Shown piece by piece: positions 17,458 through 26,528 of a DNA stretch of 37,878 nucleotides. The notes beneath the pieces were generated by a model. The model did no database searches. It was not told where the DNA came from and was given only the letters and a program-made list of their open reading frames with translations. The stretch covers positions 1 through 37,878 of the forward strand of contig JYJJ01000031.1 of NCBI GenBank assembly GCA_003263775.1, written 5' to 3'. A program made the position numbers and the translations under genes. Positions within the stretch are counted from its first letter, which is position 1; every line of letters starts with the position of its first letter. Origin of the DNA: Vibrio maritimus (GTDB lineage: Bacteria; Pseudomonadota; Gammaproteobacteria; Enterobacterales; Vibrionaceae).

Positions 17458-17949
17458 CTAACGAATGATGTCGCTCCAGAGCGGTGAGCATTGTCTTGTG
17501 AGATCATCCAAAGCCAGTTCGATCCCAGCAATACGTTCGCCACTGCTGATGGTAATGGTAGACGTTGCTTTTAGGGATGGGTCAAACAGGATGGGCATTG
17601 GGGTTTTGAGTAGCAGCGGCGTTACCGTACCTACCTTGTAGCCGGTGAGTAATTCGATATCTTGGCTGTCAACGCAAGTCATACGTCTGGATTGCAGTAC
17701 CGCTCTCACCTTCTTAGGGTCGATTTGGCGATCACCTGGACAGCACGCTAGCGCATAGTGATTCCCCATGTCTCTCAACACCATGGTTTTAACCATCATA
17801 GCGGGCGTAATGCCGCGCAACATCGCCGCATCTTCAATCGACACGGCTTCACGAGGCTGCATCAGTACCCGAAATGGAATGCTATTTTGCGTCAAGTATT
17901 GTGTGATCGCAGTTTCAAATTCGGGTACATCAGGCATCGGTGACGACAC
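17458..17949 (-). CDS. YbaK/EbsC-family aminoacyl-tRNA deacylase-like protein
   Basis: This is a 163-residue single-domain YbaK/EbsC protein, a family that clears mischarged tRNAs in trans. Family features are IPFRVLMQPREAVSIEDAAM, the segment MMVKTMVLRDMGNHYALACC with the conserved lysine, PGDRQIDPKKVRAVLQSR, and GYKVGTVTPLLLKTPMPILFD, matching the usual G-x-V-x-P-hydrophobic pattern. The start is uncertain: GTG at 17949 lies five bases past the ygfZ stop, while ATG at 17937 gives MPDVPEFETA; both lack a clear ribosome-binding site, which suggests translational coupling to ygfZ. It is only distantly similar to the YbaK-type gene at 6.5 kb. The tRNA substrate is unknown. Confidence 0.87.
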   Translation of the reverse strand: MSSPMPDVPEFETAITQYLTQNSIPFRVLMQPREAVSIEDAAMLRGITPAMMVKTMVLRDMGNHYALACCPGDRQIDPKKVRAVLQSRRMTCVDSQDIELLTGYKVGTVTPLLLKTPMPILFDPSLKATSTITISSGERIAGIELALDDLTRQCSPLWSDIIR

Positions 17950-17954
17950 TGTAT

Positions 17955-18923
17955 TTATTCGCTATCGAGCGAGTATGGAGGAAGTGACAATGATAGGCGG
18001 CTATCTGGTTGAGATGCTAGGCGGAACTCAACGTCGTCATCAAGGTTATTGTTGATGATGATTGACGCTTTAAATGTGTGATCATCGTATTGGAATACGT
18101 TAAGGACATCGCCTGCCTTGCGCCAGTTGTCACCGACAGAGCGTTCAATGATGATTTCCCCATCGTCAGCGACAGCTGCGGTTAGGCGCCCTGTGAGTGT
18201 TGCTAGCATACGCTTGTTAATGCCACGATACTTAGCACGAGCAACTGTTTCTTGACCGGTGTAGCAGCCTTTAGTGAAACTGATACCATCCAATGCCTGT
18301 AGATTGAACGCTTGAGGAATGTGTTGGTTTTGCTGTTTTGCACTTAGGGTAGGTAGTGCTGCATCAATGTCGAATTGAGTCCAGATAGACTCTTGCACCC
18401 ACTCAGTCTTTTGAGCCTCTAGGGATTCAACTAGCTCATCGCTTGCCAGTACCAGCCAGCGTTTTTCATCAATGCGTACAGCGCTGCTGCCATTTTGCTG
18501 TCTAACATCACCTGTTGCTGGGAAATGCGCATCAACCCACGTTTGAGCCTGCTCTCCCATCACACCAATGCACGCTTTGCTGCTTTGAGTGAACTCAACT
18601 TTAGAGAAAATGGCGTATTTTTTCAGCTCAACTAACTCTTGCTCAATAGCTGATAGTGGCTGAAACATCGCGTAGCCTTGCTCTGTATGGAATAAGCGAA
18701 ACACACTCCAGGCTTTACCTTTTGCATCACAATGAGCGCCAAGCGTGGATTGCTGTGCCTCTAATGAGACCACATCACAGGTCACCTGACCTTGAAGGTA
18801 AGACTTACGGTCATCCCCCGTCAGTTCTATCGCGCCCCAAGAGCTGAGAGGCGTCAACATCAGTGAAGGAAGCGTTGTCTCTGGAGTAAGGGATAGTGCT
18901 TGAATGCTAGGTTGCCATTCCAT
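17955..18923 (-). CDS. ygfZ: tRNA-modifying/Fe-S cluster protein YgfZ
   Basis: YgfZ is a folate-binding GcvT-like protein that helps make or repair certain Fe-S enzymes, among them MiaB and hence tRNA thiolation. The 322-residue product carries the family signature KGCYTGQETVARAKYRG with its essential cysteine, preceded by ALDGISFT. The N-terminal LSSWGAIELTGDDRKSYLQGQVTCDV also matches. It lies opposite sdhE, as in E. coli, and is followed at five bases by the YbaK-type gene, likely in one transcript. No frameshift is present. Confidence 0.94.
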   Translation of the reverse strand: MEWQPSIQALSLTPETTLPSLMLTPLSSWGAIELTGDDRKSYLQGQVTCDVVSLEAQQSTLGAHCDAKGKAWSVFRLFHTEQGYAMFQPLSAIEQELVELKKYAIFSKVEFTQSSKACIGVMGEQAQTWVDAHFPATGDVRQQNGSSAVRIDEKRWLVLASDELVESLEAQKTEWVQESIWTQFDIDAALPTLSAKQQNQHIPQAFNLQALDGISFTKGCYTGQETVARAKYRGINKRMLATLTGRLTAAVADDGEIIIERSVGDNWRKAGDVLNVFQYDDHTFKASIIINNNLDDDVEFRLASQPDSRLSLSLPPYSLDSE

Positions 18924-19151
18924 AGGTTGTGATCTCTTTGTTATACATGGTTGTTATGTTAATCGCGACGGTACCATTTGTCAGCTTAAACTGCGTAGTA
19001 GAGGTAGATAGTTCAATAAGCTTGGAAACCAAAACGGGGTTTGTTGCACGAAATCTTGTGAGCAAAGTTGAGTTTGTGTGATGCAGAGTGTGGTGGGGCA
19101 TGCACTTGCTTGTTACACTCGCCCAATAATGAGTAGTAGATGGAGATTAGA

Positions 19152-19412
19152 ATGTACTCTAGTGAAGAAAAAGCGCGCATCAAGTGGGCGTGTCGTAGAG
19201 GTATGTTGGAGCTCGACGTCGTGATTATGCCTTTCTTTGAGGAGTGCTTTGATACTCTCAATGACCAAGAGCAACGTGACTTCGTATCGCTGCTGGAATG
19301 CGACGACCCGGATTTGTTCACCTGGGTGATGGGGCATGGGCGTAGCGAAAACCTAGGTCACGCGTCGATGGTCGACAAAATCGTGGCACACAACTTAAGT
19401 AAAGTTCGCTAA
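19152..19412 (+). CDS. sdhE: FAD assembly factor SdhE
   Basis: SdhE helps attach FAD covalently to succinate dehydrogenase and fumarate reductase flavoproteins. The 86-residue protein has the key RGMLELD motif (family RGxxE) near residue 17 and the small helical-bundle layout ending in HGRSENLGHASMVDKIV. The ATG at 19152 is preferred because GGAG lies at the right distance; the ATG at 19140 overlaps that ribosome-binding site. It is divergent from ygfZ and followed by ygfX at eight bases. Confidence 0.93.
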   Translation: MYSSEEKARIKWACRRGMLELDVVIMPFFEECFDTLNDQEQRDFVSLLECDDPDLFTWVMGHGRSENLGHASMVDKIVAHNLSKVR

Positions 19413-19420
19413 TCAAATTT

Positions 19421-19801
19421 ATGGCGCAGGCCGAGGTTCCTCATCTTGACCTGCACCTGTCTTCTTGTTCCCTTCCTTTGGTTATTGATAGCCTAGTCAA
19501 ATCCCTAATTTGTTTCGCTGCTCTCTTTTTGCCATTGCCTCTAGCGATCCTGCCTTTGGTGTGGGGCATGCTTGTGTCGACGTCAATGATAAGACCCGGT
19601 GTTGCTGGGCGCCTGCGCTTTAAAGACGATAAGTGGTACCTCAATGAAGCTAGGCTAAACAAAGTGCATTTTAATCTCACCTTATCAGCATGGGTGATTG
19701 CCCTTTACGATGCGAGACACGGTTGGCGGCTGATTTGGCGGGCAGCCGCGACGGAGCGAAGTTACCGCCATTTAGCTGTGACTATAAAAGGATGGCAATA
19801 A
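19421..19801 (+). CDS. ygfX: YgfX (CptA) family membrane protein
   Basis: YgfX is a small inner-membrane protein always found next to sdhE. It has been described both as a partner of SdhE and as a toxin acting on the cytoskeleton, a role still debated. The 126-residue product has two adjacent hydrophobic segments at about residues 24-40 and 41-55 (LICFAALFLPLPLAILPLVW), then a soluble part with LRFKDDKWYL. Sequence conservation in this family is low; the call rests on the sdhE neighbour, length and topology. A hairpin shared with nadB follows. Confidence 0.8.
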   Translation: MAQAEVPHLDLHLSSCSLPLVIDSLVKSLICFAALFLPLPLAILPLVWGMLVSTSMIRPGVAGRLRFKDDKWYLNEARLNKVHFNLTLSAWVIALYDARHGWRLIWRAAATERSYRHLAVTIKGWQ

Positions 19802-19830
19802 AAAAGCAGCCAGTGAAATGGCTGCTTTGA
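19799..19830. terminator. Bidirectional terminator between ygfX and nadB
   Basis: AAAGCAGCCA (19803-19812) pairs perfectly with TGGCTGCTTT (19819-19828) over GTGAAA. The T run is longer on the minus strand, so it works best for nadB. Confidence 0.8.
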
Positions 19831-19882
19831 TAAAGGTGCTTGTGAGCAGGCGATTGCTCTAAGTCGCTTAGGGCTCCAGAGA

Positions 19883-21484
19883 TTACGGCTCCAGAATAGT
19901 TGGGCCGCTGTTTTCTAGCATCTCAGGGTAGTCGAGCGTGTAGTGTAAACCGCGACTCTCTTTGCGTTGCATCGCACAGCGAACCATCAGCTCGGCAACT
20001 TGCAGTAGGTTGCGAAGTTCTAGCAAGTTATTCGATACCTTGAAGTGGCTGTAGTATTCATGGGTTTCTTGTTGTAGCAACTGAATGCGACGCAGCGCGC
20101 GCTCAAGTCGTTTATCGGTACGCACAATGCCCATGTAATCCCACATAAACAGGCGTAGCTCGTGCCAGTTATGCTGAATGATAACTTCTTCATCAGAACA
20201 GCTGACTTGGCTTTCATCCCAAGCTGGCAACGTGTCTGGATGAGTCGCGCTGTCGAATTTTTCCATGATGTCTTTGGCTGCGGACCAAGCATATACCACG
20301 CATTCAAGTAGCGAGTTTGATGCCATGCGGTTTGCTCCATGAAGGCCGGTGTAGCTCACCTCGCCAATGGCATAAAGCTGATCAAGATCGGTGCGACCCG
20401 ATTTATTTACGATGACGCCACCACAGGTATAGTGTGCAGCCGGAACAATCGGGATCGGCTCTTTGGTCATGTCGATGCCGAGATCTTGCAAGCGCATGTG
20501 AATGGTTGGGAAGTGTTTGATGATAAACTCTTCCGGCTTATGACTGATGTCGAGATACATGCAATCCGCACCTAGACGCTTCATTTCGAAGTCAATAGCA
20601 CGAGCAACCACATCGCGCGGTGCGAGTTCTTCACGCTCATCAAAGTCCGGCATAAAGCGCGTGCCATCAGGGCGTTTTAGGTAAGCCCCTTCGCCTCGCA
20701 GCGCTTCAGTTAGCAGGAAGTTACGTGCGTCTGGGTGGAACAAGCACGTTGGGTGAAACTGGTTAAACTCTAAGTTGGCAACGCGGCATCCAGAGCGCCA
20801 TGCCATTGCAATACCATCACCTGAGGAAACGTCTGGGTTTGAGGTGTATTGGTACACTTTTGATGCGCCGCCTGTTGCCAGCACGACAAACTTAGCGCGT
20901 ACGGTTTCAACGTGTTCTTGGTTGCGGTTCCAAATATAGGCACCGACCACTTTGTCTTTGCTGCCACCTACTTTGTCTTCAGTGATCAAATCAAGCGCGT
21001 TATAGCGCTCAAAAATTTCAATGTTCGGGTGGTTTAGCACGTTGTCTTGCAGCGTAGTCTGCATTGCCATTCCCGTAGCATCTGCCGCGTGCAGAATGCG
21101 ACGATGGCTGTGTCCGCCTTCGCGCGTTAAATGATAGCGCGGTGCTTCGTCCTTTTCGGTTTCAACTTGGTCAAATGGAACGCCGCCATCGATTAGCCAT
21201 TGCACGCATTCTTTCGCGTTTTCTGCAATAAACTGTACCGTGTCTTCTTCGCACAGGCCAGCACCGGCAATATTGGTGTCGTTAACGTGTGACTCGATGC
21301 TGTCGGCTTCGTCGAAAACTGCGGCAATACCGCCTTGAGCGTAATAGGTTGCCCCTTCACTCAACGGTCCTTTACTTAAAACAATAACCTTAGCGCGCTC
21401 AGCAACTCGTAGCGCGAGAGAAAGACCAGCAGCGCCACTTCCTATAACTAAAACATCACAAAGATGTTCTCGGTTTGTGTTCAT
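19883..21484 (-). CDS. nadB: L-aspartate oxidase
   Basis: NadB oxidises L-aspartate to iminoaspartate with FAD, the first step of de novo NAD synthesis, and passes it to NadA. The 533-residue protein (E. coli 540) has the FAD fold [19 protein letters not shown] at the N-terminus, [20 protein letters not shown], the active-site region THIRE-equivalent [31 protein letters not shown] and [18 protein letters not shown]. The C-terminal helical domain includes [11 protein letters not shown]. It is divergent from rpoE. Its leader of about 100 bases contains two strong hairpins. Confidence 0.96.
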   Translation of the reverse strand: MNTNREHLCDVLVIGSGAAGLSLALRVAERAKVIVLSKGPLSEGATYYAQGGIAAVFDEADSIESHVNDTNIAGAGLCEEDTVQFIAENAKECVQWLIDGGVPFDQVETEKDEAPRYHLTREGGHSHRRILHAADATGMAMQTTLQDNVLNHPNIEIFERYNALDLITEDKVGGSKDKVVGAYIWNRNQEHVETVRAKFVVLATGGASKVYQYTSNPDVSSGDGIAMAWRSGCRVANLEFNQFHPTCLFHPDARNFLLTEALRGEGAYLKRPDGTRFMPDFDEREELAPRDVVARAIDFEMKRLGADCMYLDISHKPEEFIIKHFPTIHMRLQDLGIDMTKEPIPIVPAAHYTCGGVIVNKSGRTDLDQLYAIGEVSYTGLHGANRMASNSLLECVVYAWSAAKDIMEKFDSATHPDTLPAWDESQVSCSDEEVIIQHNWHELRLFMWDYMGIVRTDKRLERALRRIQLLQQETHEYYSHFKVSNNLLELRNLLQVAELMVRCAMQRKESRGLHYTLDYPEMLENSGPTILEP

Positions 21485-21508
21485 AATTCTATTAAAATCC
21501 TGACCTAT

Positions 21509-21583
21509 GGTAGAGCTAGCAAACTCTACCCAGCTAAAAGTGCACGATAGGAAGCTGCGTAATGCAGCTGGCGAAGGGCACTT
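21509..21583 (-). promoter_or_regulatory. Structured leader upstream of nadB
   Basis: Two dyads lie just before the nadB start. A perfect 7-bp hairpin pairs GGTAGAG (21509-21515) with CTCTACC (21524-21530). A larger nested hairpin has an outer stem AAGTGC/GCACTT (21538-21543, 21578-21583) and an inner stem AGCTGC/GCAGCT (21553-21558, 21564-21569). Neither ends in a T run. They may form an mRNA leader structure of nadB or be operator sites; I match no known riboswitch. Confidence 0.5.
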
Positions 21584-21729
21584 GCTAATTGGATTATCGC
21601 CATGTGGAACGGGCTGAAAAACTCGTTGTGTTGTGGCGTTAACTAATCCATTCTAGTGAGTTGAGCCCATTGTAGTGGACGCCAAATCACATTGTGAATG
21701 ACAAATAACAAAAAAATCCAGAAAGTTTT

Positions 21730-21756
21730 GAACTTTCCCATTTGCATAGAGTCACA
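21730..21756 (+). promoter_or_regulatory. Likely sigma-E promoter for rpoE-rseABC
   Basis: GAACTT (21730-21735) and GTCACA (21751-21756) are separated by 15 bases, close to the sigma-E consensus (GGAACTT and GTCAAA). It lies about 100 bases before the rpoE start. Autoregulation of rpoE by sigma-E is well established in E. coli. Confidence 0.6.
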
Positions 21757-21856
21757 ATAGTGCTCATGTTAGCGGTGGTGTCAAGACTACAATATGCATA
21801 ATTAATACTCATATCTGAGAAGGTAAGGGTGAGAACGAATAGGAGTGAACGCTCGC

Positions 21857-22435
21857 ATGAACGAGCAGCCGACCGATCAGGTGTTGATTGAGCGCGTTCA
21901 AAGTGGAGATAAACAAGCATTTAACCTGTTGGTTTTGCGCTATCAAAACAAGGTTTGCAATCTCATATCAAGATACGTGAGCAATTCGGGCGACGTAGCG
22001 GACATAGCCCAAGAAGCGTTTATTAAAGCGTATCGTGCGATCCCAACGTTTAGAGGTGAAAGCGCCTTCTATACTTGGTTGTATCGCATAGCAGTGAACA
22101 CCGCAAAGAACCACATTGTTGCGCAGAGTCGCAGGCCGCCGGCCAGCGATGTTGACGCAGAAGATGCCGAATTTTTTGAAACCGGTAACGCTTTGAAAGA
22201 AATTTCGAACCCTGAGAACTTAACGTTGTCGAATGAATTGAAGCGAACAGTTTTCGCTGCAATTGAAGCGTTACCAGAAGATTTGAAGACTGCAATGACC
22301 CTTCGTGAACTTGATGGTTTGAGTTACGAAGAAATTGCAGAAGTAATGGATTGCCCAGTAGGAACGGTACGTTCGCGTATCTTCCGTGCTCGTGAAGCGG
22401 TAGAGAAGAAGATTAAGCCTCTTCTTCAACGCTAA
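21857..22435 (+). CDS. rpoE: RNA polymerase sigma factor RpoE (sigma-E)
   Basis: Sigma-E is the extracytoplasmic-function sigma factor that answers outer-membrane protein misfolding. The 192-residue product (E. coli 191) starts MNEQPTDQVLIERVQSGDK at the ATG at 21857; a GTG at 21845 would overlap the AGGAG site. Region 2 reads DVADIAQEAFIKAYRAIPTF and ESAFYTWLYRIAVNTAKN; region 4 reads LRELDGLSYEEIAEVMDCPVG followed by TVRSRIFRARE, the helix-turn-helix that reads the -35. It heads rpoE-rseA-rseB-rseC and a probable sigma-E promoter precedes it. Confidence 0.97.
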   Translation: MNEQPTDQVLIERVQSGDKQAFNLLVLRYQNKVCNLISRYVSNSGDVADIAQEAFIKAYRAIPTFRGESAFYTWLYRIAVNTAKNHIVAQSRRPPASDVDAEDAEFFETGNALKEISNPENLTLSNELKRTVFAAIEALPEDLKTAMTLRELDGLSYEEIAEVMDCPVGTVRSRIFRAREAVEKKIKPLLQR

Positions 22436-22461
22436 AACTAGTTACAACTATGGTGAATATA

Positions 22462-23076
22462 ATGGCTGACAAACAGAAGCTTTCAGCATTCATGGATGGA
22501 GACCTGATCGACGACGCGCTAATCGAAGCGCTCGAGAATGATCAGGAGAGCAAACAAACCTGGCAAAACTACCACCTAATCGGTGATGTGATGCGTGGTG
22601 ATGAGCCACAGAGCCTGGATTGGAATATTGCTGAGAGCGTCGCACTGGCACTCGATGATGAGCCAGCACATCAAACGGTAAGCAAAGAGACAGTGATGCC
22701 GATTGAGGCACAACCGACACCGTCGCAAGCGAAACGTCAGCTACCTGCATGGCTAACTCAGTTTGGCCAAGTGGGCATTGCAGCGTGTGTATCGCTCGCC
22801 GTTATTTTAGGTGTGCAGCAGTTCTCTGGACAAGATGCAACACAACCAGAGATCGAGCAGCTACCTGTTTTGCAAACTATCCCATTTGCGGGTAGCGCTG
22901 AACCAGTCAGTTTGACTCGTGATTCAGTCGCGCGAACGAACCAGAATGAAAGCGCCAATGTGCAAGAGCAGCGTCGCCGCATCAATGCTCTGCTTCAAGA
23001 TTATGAGCTACAGCTGCGCTTAAACAGTGACGACCAAGCGTCTCTGACTACGGATACAGAATCGGTAATTGAATGA
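22462..23076 (+). CDS. rseA: Anti-sigma-E factor RseA
   Basis: RseA is a single-pass inner-membrane protein whose cytoplasmic part holds sigma-E inactive until it is cut by DegS and RseP. The 204-residue protein has an N-terminal sigma-binding domain (QKLSAFMDGDLIDDALIEAL, WQNYHLIGDVMRGD), a membrane helix at about residues 101-120 (VGIAACVSLAVILGVQQF) and a periplasmic domain ending in EQRRRINALLQDYELQ. Ala108-Cys109 falls exactly where RseP cuts E. coli RseA, and EPVSL near residue 149 matches the DegS site. ATG at 22462 is chosen; an ATG at 22450 would add four residues. The stop overlaps the rseB start. Confidence 0.95.
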   Translation: MADKQKLSAFMDGDLIDDALIEALENDQESKQTWQNYHLIGDVMRGDEPQSLDWNIAESVALALDDEPAHQTVSKETVMPIEAQPTPSQAKRQLPAWLTQFGQVGIAACVSLAVILGVQQFSGQDATQPEIEQLPVLQTIPFAGSAEPVSLTRDSVARTNQNESANVQEQRRRINALLQDYELQLRLNSDDQASLTTDTESVIE

Positions 23077-24053
23077 AAAAACTTCTGACCAGTTCGTTAT
23101 TGCTGTTCAGTTTGTTTGCTAACTCGGCCTTTGCAGAAGAGCAATCTTCTGTAGAGGCTTTATTGCATCAAATGAATGACGCCAGTCAGCAATTGAACTA
23201 CGAACTGTCCTATATCCTAATCAAAAAGAACAGTATTGAGCCTTTGTTGTATCGCCATGCAAGGCATGAAGATCAGCAATTGGCGCATTTGGTTTACTTG
23301 AGTGGCCCGGTGCGTGAGGTTATCCGCCGTGGCAACGAAGTCAGCTACATCGAACCCGGCGCTGATCCATTCACAATAGAGTCGGGCAAGATGGTGGCAC
23401 CTTTGATGCCCCTGCTTAACAGTGATATCAAAAAGCTAAGCCAGTATTACGATTATGTTCGCGTCGGCCGTGCCAGAGAGGCAGGAGCGGCGGCACAAGT
23501 ATTTCGTGTGGTACCGAAAGACGGTCTGCGCTACTCCTATGTATTGTGGGTGGACGAAAAAAGTAAGCTTCCCTTACGCGCTGATCTTCTTGACCGAGAT
23601 GGTGAGATCCTCGAACAGTATCGTGTGATTTCATACTCCATCAACGATCACATCGCGACCATGCTTAGCTCACTTGATGAAGTTCAGCTTCCAGCAGTAT
23701 TGTCACTGCCAAAAGGTAATATTGAACAAACCTTCTGGCAAGTTGGCTGGGTACCAAGTGGCTTTACTCCGAAAGATCTTAATCGTTATCGCATGATCGC
23801 CACCGAAGATGTGGTGGAGAGTCAGATGTATTCCGATGGCTTATTTAGCTTTTCAGTGTACGTATCTGATCGTGATAGTAACTCGATGAAAGGCCAGTTA
23901 ATTCGTCAAGGACGCCGCACAGTGCATAGCATTGTCACTGGAGATATGCAGGTCTCTGTCGTCGGCGACATTCCTCCTGCCACCGCGCAGCGTATCGCAC
24001 AATCTGTTAAACTGAACAAAGTACAGCAAGCAGATGAAGGCGTAACCCCATGA
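23073..24053 (+). CDS. rseB: Sigma-E regulatory protein RseB (MucB)
   Basis: RseB is a periplasmic protein that binds the RseA periplasmic domain, shields it from DegS, and is released by mislocalised lipopolysaccharide. The 326-residue product has a signal peptide (MKKLLTSSLLLFSLFANSAFA), a large lipoprotein-carrier-like domain with LRYSYVLWVDEKSKLPLRAD, and a C-terminal domain including FWQVGWVPSGFTPKDLNRY and SVVGDIPPATAQRIAQSV. Start and stop overlap rseA and rseC by four bases each (ATGA), a sign of translational coupling. Confidence 0.95.
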   Translation: MKKLLTSSLLLFSLFANSAFAEEQSSVEALLHQMNDASQQLNYELSYILIKKNSIEPLLYRHARHEDQQLAHLVYLSGPVREVIRRGNEVSYIEPGADPFTIESGKMVAPLMPLLNSDIKKLSQYYDYVRVGRAREAGAAAQVFRVVPKDGLRYSYVLWVDEKSKLPLRADLLDRDGEILEQYRVISYSINDHIATMLSSLDEVQLPAVLSLPKGNIEQTFWQVGWVPSGFTPKDLNRYRMIATEDVVESQMYSDGLFSFSVYVSDRDSNSMKGQLIRQGRRTVHSIVTGDMQVSVVGDIPPATAQRIAQSVKLNKVQQADEGVTP

Positions 24054-24520
24054 TGACCGCTCTTGCAACGGTGACCTCGGTGAAAAGCCGTGGTCATCGT
24101 TACCAAGTCGAATTGAGCTGCGACCAACAAACCAGTTGCAGCTCTTGCCAATCAAAAAACAGTTGTGGAACCGGTATTGTCACCAAAGCGGTCGGTAATA
24201 AACAGCTGAACTGGCACCTGCTGACCTCCAAAACCGTCAATCCTGGCGATATCGTTGAAATCGCGTTTCCAGAGAAAAGTCTGCTGCAATCGGCGGCATT
24301 GATCTATTTATTACCTCTCTTGTTCCTGTTTTTGGGAGCGATGGCAGGTCAGTTGTGGTTAGCGCCCTTACTTGGCGGCAGTGAGCTGGTGGTGATTGGT
24401 TTTTCAGCAATTTCTGCCTACTTTGGCTTCCGACTTGCGAAAAAATGGGTGTCTCCAATGGAAGCTGCATCGCACCAACAGGTTGAATTGGTGCGGGTGC
24501 TCGGGCAGTCCATTGCCTAA
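24050..24520 (+). CDS. rseC: SoxR-reducing/sigma-E regulatory protein RseC
   Basis: RseC is an inner-membrane protein encoded at the end of the rpoE operon; it has a minor part in sigma-E control and, as part of the RseC/RsxABCDGE family, in SoxR reduction. The 156-residue product has an N-terminal cysteine cluster (SCDQQTSCSSCQSKNSCGTG), then two membrane helices, about residues 80-100 and 104-125 (AALIYLLPLLFLFLGAMAG). Two adjacent ATG codons at 24050 and 24053 are possible starts; the first overlaps the rseB stop. It is separated from lepA by a 112-base gap. Confidence 0.92.
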   Translation: MMTALATVTSVKSRGHRYQVELSCDQQTSCSSCQSKNSCGTGIVTKAVGNKQLNWHLLTSKTVNPGDIVEIAFPEKSLLQSAALIYLLPLLFLFLGAMAGQLWLAPLLGGSELVVIGFSAISAYFGFRLAKKWVSPMEAASHQQVELVRVLGQSIA

Positions 24521-24632
24521 ATAAGGTGCGAACCGCAACGAAATTGGGTAGAATCTGCCAACTTAATTGAAATGCGTGTTTTTTCCGCTATTTCATTCCC
24601 TAATTGTTTAAGAGTTTAGCTACACCAAATCT

Positions 24633-26426
24633 ATGAAGCACATTCGTAACTTTTCTATTATCGCCCACATTGACCACGGTAAATCGACGCTGTCGGACCG
24701 TTTGATCCAAGTTTGCGGCGGCTTAAGCGACCGTGAAATGGCGGCACAGGTTCTTGATTCTATGGATCTAGAGCGCGAGCGCGGTATCACTATTAAAGCT
24801 CAGAGTGTTACTCTGGATTACACGGCGAAAGATGGGGAAACCTATCAGCTAAACTTTATCGATACTCCAGGACACGTTGACTTCTCGTACGAAGTATCAC
24901 GCTCACTGGCTGCTTGTGAAGGTGCACTACTGGTGGTTGATGCGGGTCAGGGCGTTGAAGCTCAGACACTAGCGAACTGCTACACCGCGATTGAAATGGA
25001 ACTTGAAGTAGTTCCAGTTCTTAACAAAATTGACCTTCCAGCAGCAGAACCAGAGCGCGTAGCTGAAGAGATCGAAGAGATCGTCGGTATCGACGCGATG
25101 GAAGCGGTTCGCTGTTCAGCGAAGACCGGTCTAGGTGTTGACGACGTTCTTGAAGAGATCGTAAAAGCGATCCCTGCGCCAGAAGGCAACCCAGAAGATC
25201 CACTGCAAGCGCTAATCATCGACTCTTGGTTCGATAACTACCTTGGTGTTGTTTCTCTAGTTCGTATCAAAAATGGCGTGCTGAAGAAGAACGACAAGAT
25301 CAAAGTAATGAGCACAGGTCAGGTTTGGGGTGTGGACCGTCTTGGTATCTTCACACCAAAACAAGTTGATACGACAGAGCTAAATACTGGCGAAGTAGGC
25401 TGGGTTGTTTGTGGTATCAAAGACATTCTTGGCGCGCCAGTGGGTGATACACTGACCACGGCTAAGAATGGCTGTGAAGTGGCACTACCAGGCTTCCAAA
25501 AAGTAAAACCTCAGGTATACGCGGGTCTATTCCCTGTATCGTCTGATGATTACGAAAACTTCCGTGATGCACTAGGCAAACTGAGCCTAAACGATGCGTC
25601 ACTGTTCTATGAGCCAGAGAGCTCTGCTGCACTTGGTTTCGGCTTCCGTTGTGGCTTCTTAGGTATGCTCCACATGGAGATCATCCAAGAGCGTCTAGAG
25701 CGTGAATATGACCTAGACCTGATTACGACAGCGCCGACAGTAGTCTACGAAGTAGAGAAAACGGATGGTTCACTTCACTATGTTGATAGCCCAGCGAAAC
25801 TGCCGGCAACCAACGACATCGAAGAGATCCGTGAGCCAATCGCACGTTGTAATATCCTAGTACCATCAGATTACTTAGGTAACGTGATTACGCTTTGTGT
25901 TGAGAAGCGTGGTACTCAGGTAGACATGGTTTATCACGGCAACCAAGTGGCTGTCACTTACGATATCCCGATGGCAGAAGTGGTACTCGACTTCTTCGAC
26001 CGTTTGAAGTCGACCTCTCGTGGTTACGCATCACTGGACTATAACTTCCAACGCTTTGAAGCGTCGAACATGGTTCGTGTGGACGTACTGCTTAACGGTG
26101 ATACGGTTGACGCATTGGCTATCATTACTCACAAAGACCAGTCTCAGAGCCGTGGTCGTCAGTTGGTTGAGAAGATGAAAGAGTTCATCCCTCGCCAGAT
26201 GTTCGATATCGCGATTCAGGCTGCGATCGGTAACCACATCATTGCGCGTTCGACTGTGAAACAGTTACGTAAAAACGTAATCGCGAAATGTTACGGTGGT
26301 GACGTGAGCCGTAAGAAGAAACTGTTGAAGAAACAGAAAGAAGGTAAGAAGCGTATGAAGCAGATCGGTAACGTCGAACTGCCTCAAGAAGCGTTCCTTG
26401 CGATTCTACACGTGGGCAAAGACTAA
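24633..26426 (+). CDS. lepA: Elongation factor 4 (LepA)
   Basis: LepA is a ribosome-bound GTPase that affects initiation and back-translocation. The 597-residue protein has a G domain with [37 protein letters not shown] and [10 protein letters not shown], domain II, an EF-G-like domain ([20 protein letters not shown]) and the LepA-specific C-terminal domain ending [20 protein letters not shown]. This ending and the absence of EF-G domain IV separate it from EF-G. lepA-lepB-rnc-era-recO-pdxJ-acpS is the standard gammaproteobacterial order. Confidence 0.97.
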   Translation: MKHIRNFSIIAHIDHGKSTLSDRLIQVCGGLSDREMAAQVLDSMDLERERGITIKAQSVTLDYTAKDGETYQLNFIDTPGHVDFSYEVSRSLAACEGALLVVDAGQGVEAQTLANCYTAIEMELEVVPVLNKIDLPAAEPERVAEEIEEIVGIDAMEAVRCSAKTGLGVDDVLEEIVKAIPAPEGNPEDPLQALIIDSWFDNYLGVVSLVRIKNGVLKKNDKIKVMSTGQVWGVDRLGIFTPKQVDTTELNTGEVGWVVCGIKDILGAPVGDTLTTAKNGCEVALPGFQKVKPQVYAGLFPVSSDDYENFRDALGKLSLNDASLFYEPESSAALGFGFRCGFLGMLHMEIIQERLEREYDLDLITTAPTVVYEVEKTDGSLHYVDSPAKLPATNDIEEIREPIARCNILVPSDYLGNVITLCVEKRGTQVDMVYHGNQVAVTYDIPMAEVVLDFFDRLKSTSRGYASLDYNFQRFEASNMVRVDVLLNGDTVDALAIITHKDQSQSRGRQLVEKMKEFIPRQMFDIAIQAAIGNHIIARSTVKQLRKNVIAKCYGGDVSRKKKLLKKQKEGKKRMKQIGNVELPQEAFLAILHVGKD

Positions 26427-26460
26427 TTCTTTTGCCTAACGTGGCGACATAATACAGCAG

Positions 26461-26502
26461 AAGTGAAAGTGCTCAGTGAGTGCTTTCACTTTCGTTATTT
26501 TT
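26461..26502 (+). promoter_or_regulatory. Hairpin between lepA and lepB
   Basis: AAGTGAAAG (26461-26469) and CTTTCACTT (26483-26491) form a perfect 9-bp stem with an inner CTC/GAG pair, followed by TCGTTATTTTT. It may be a weak terminator or RNase III-type processing site. Confidence 0.45.
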
Positions 26503-26528
26503 AAAGATACGAAAATTAAGGGAATTGA

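Noticed and set aside
17289..17543. Minus-strand reading frame of 84 residues overlapping the end of the YbaK-type gene
   Set aside because: No ribosome-binding site and no recognisable protein character; its start lies within another coding frame.
19152..19801. sdhE-ygfX as a novel toxin-antitoxin module
   Set aside because: The pair is already known as SdhE and YgfX (CptB and CptA), and the toxin claim is debated; it is not new.
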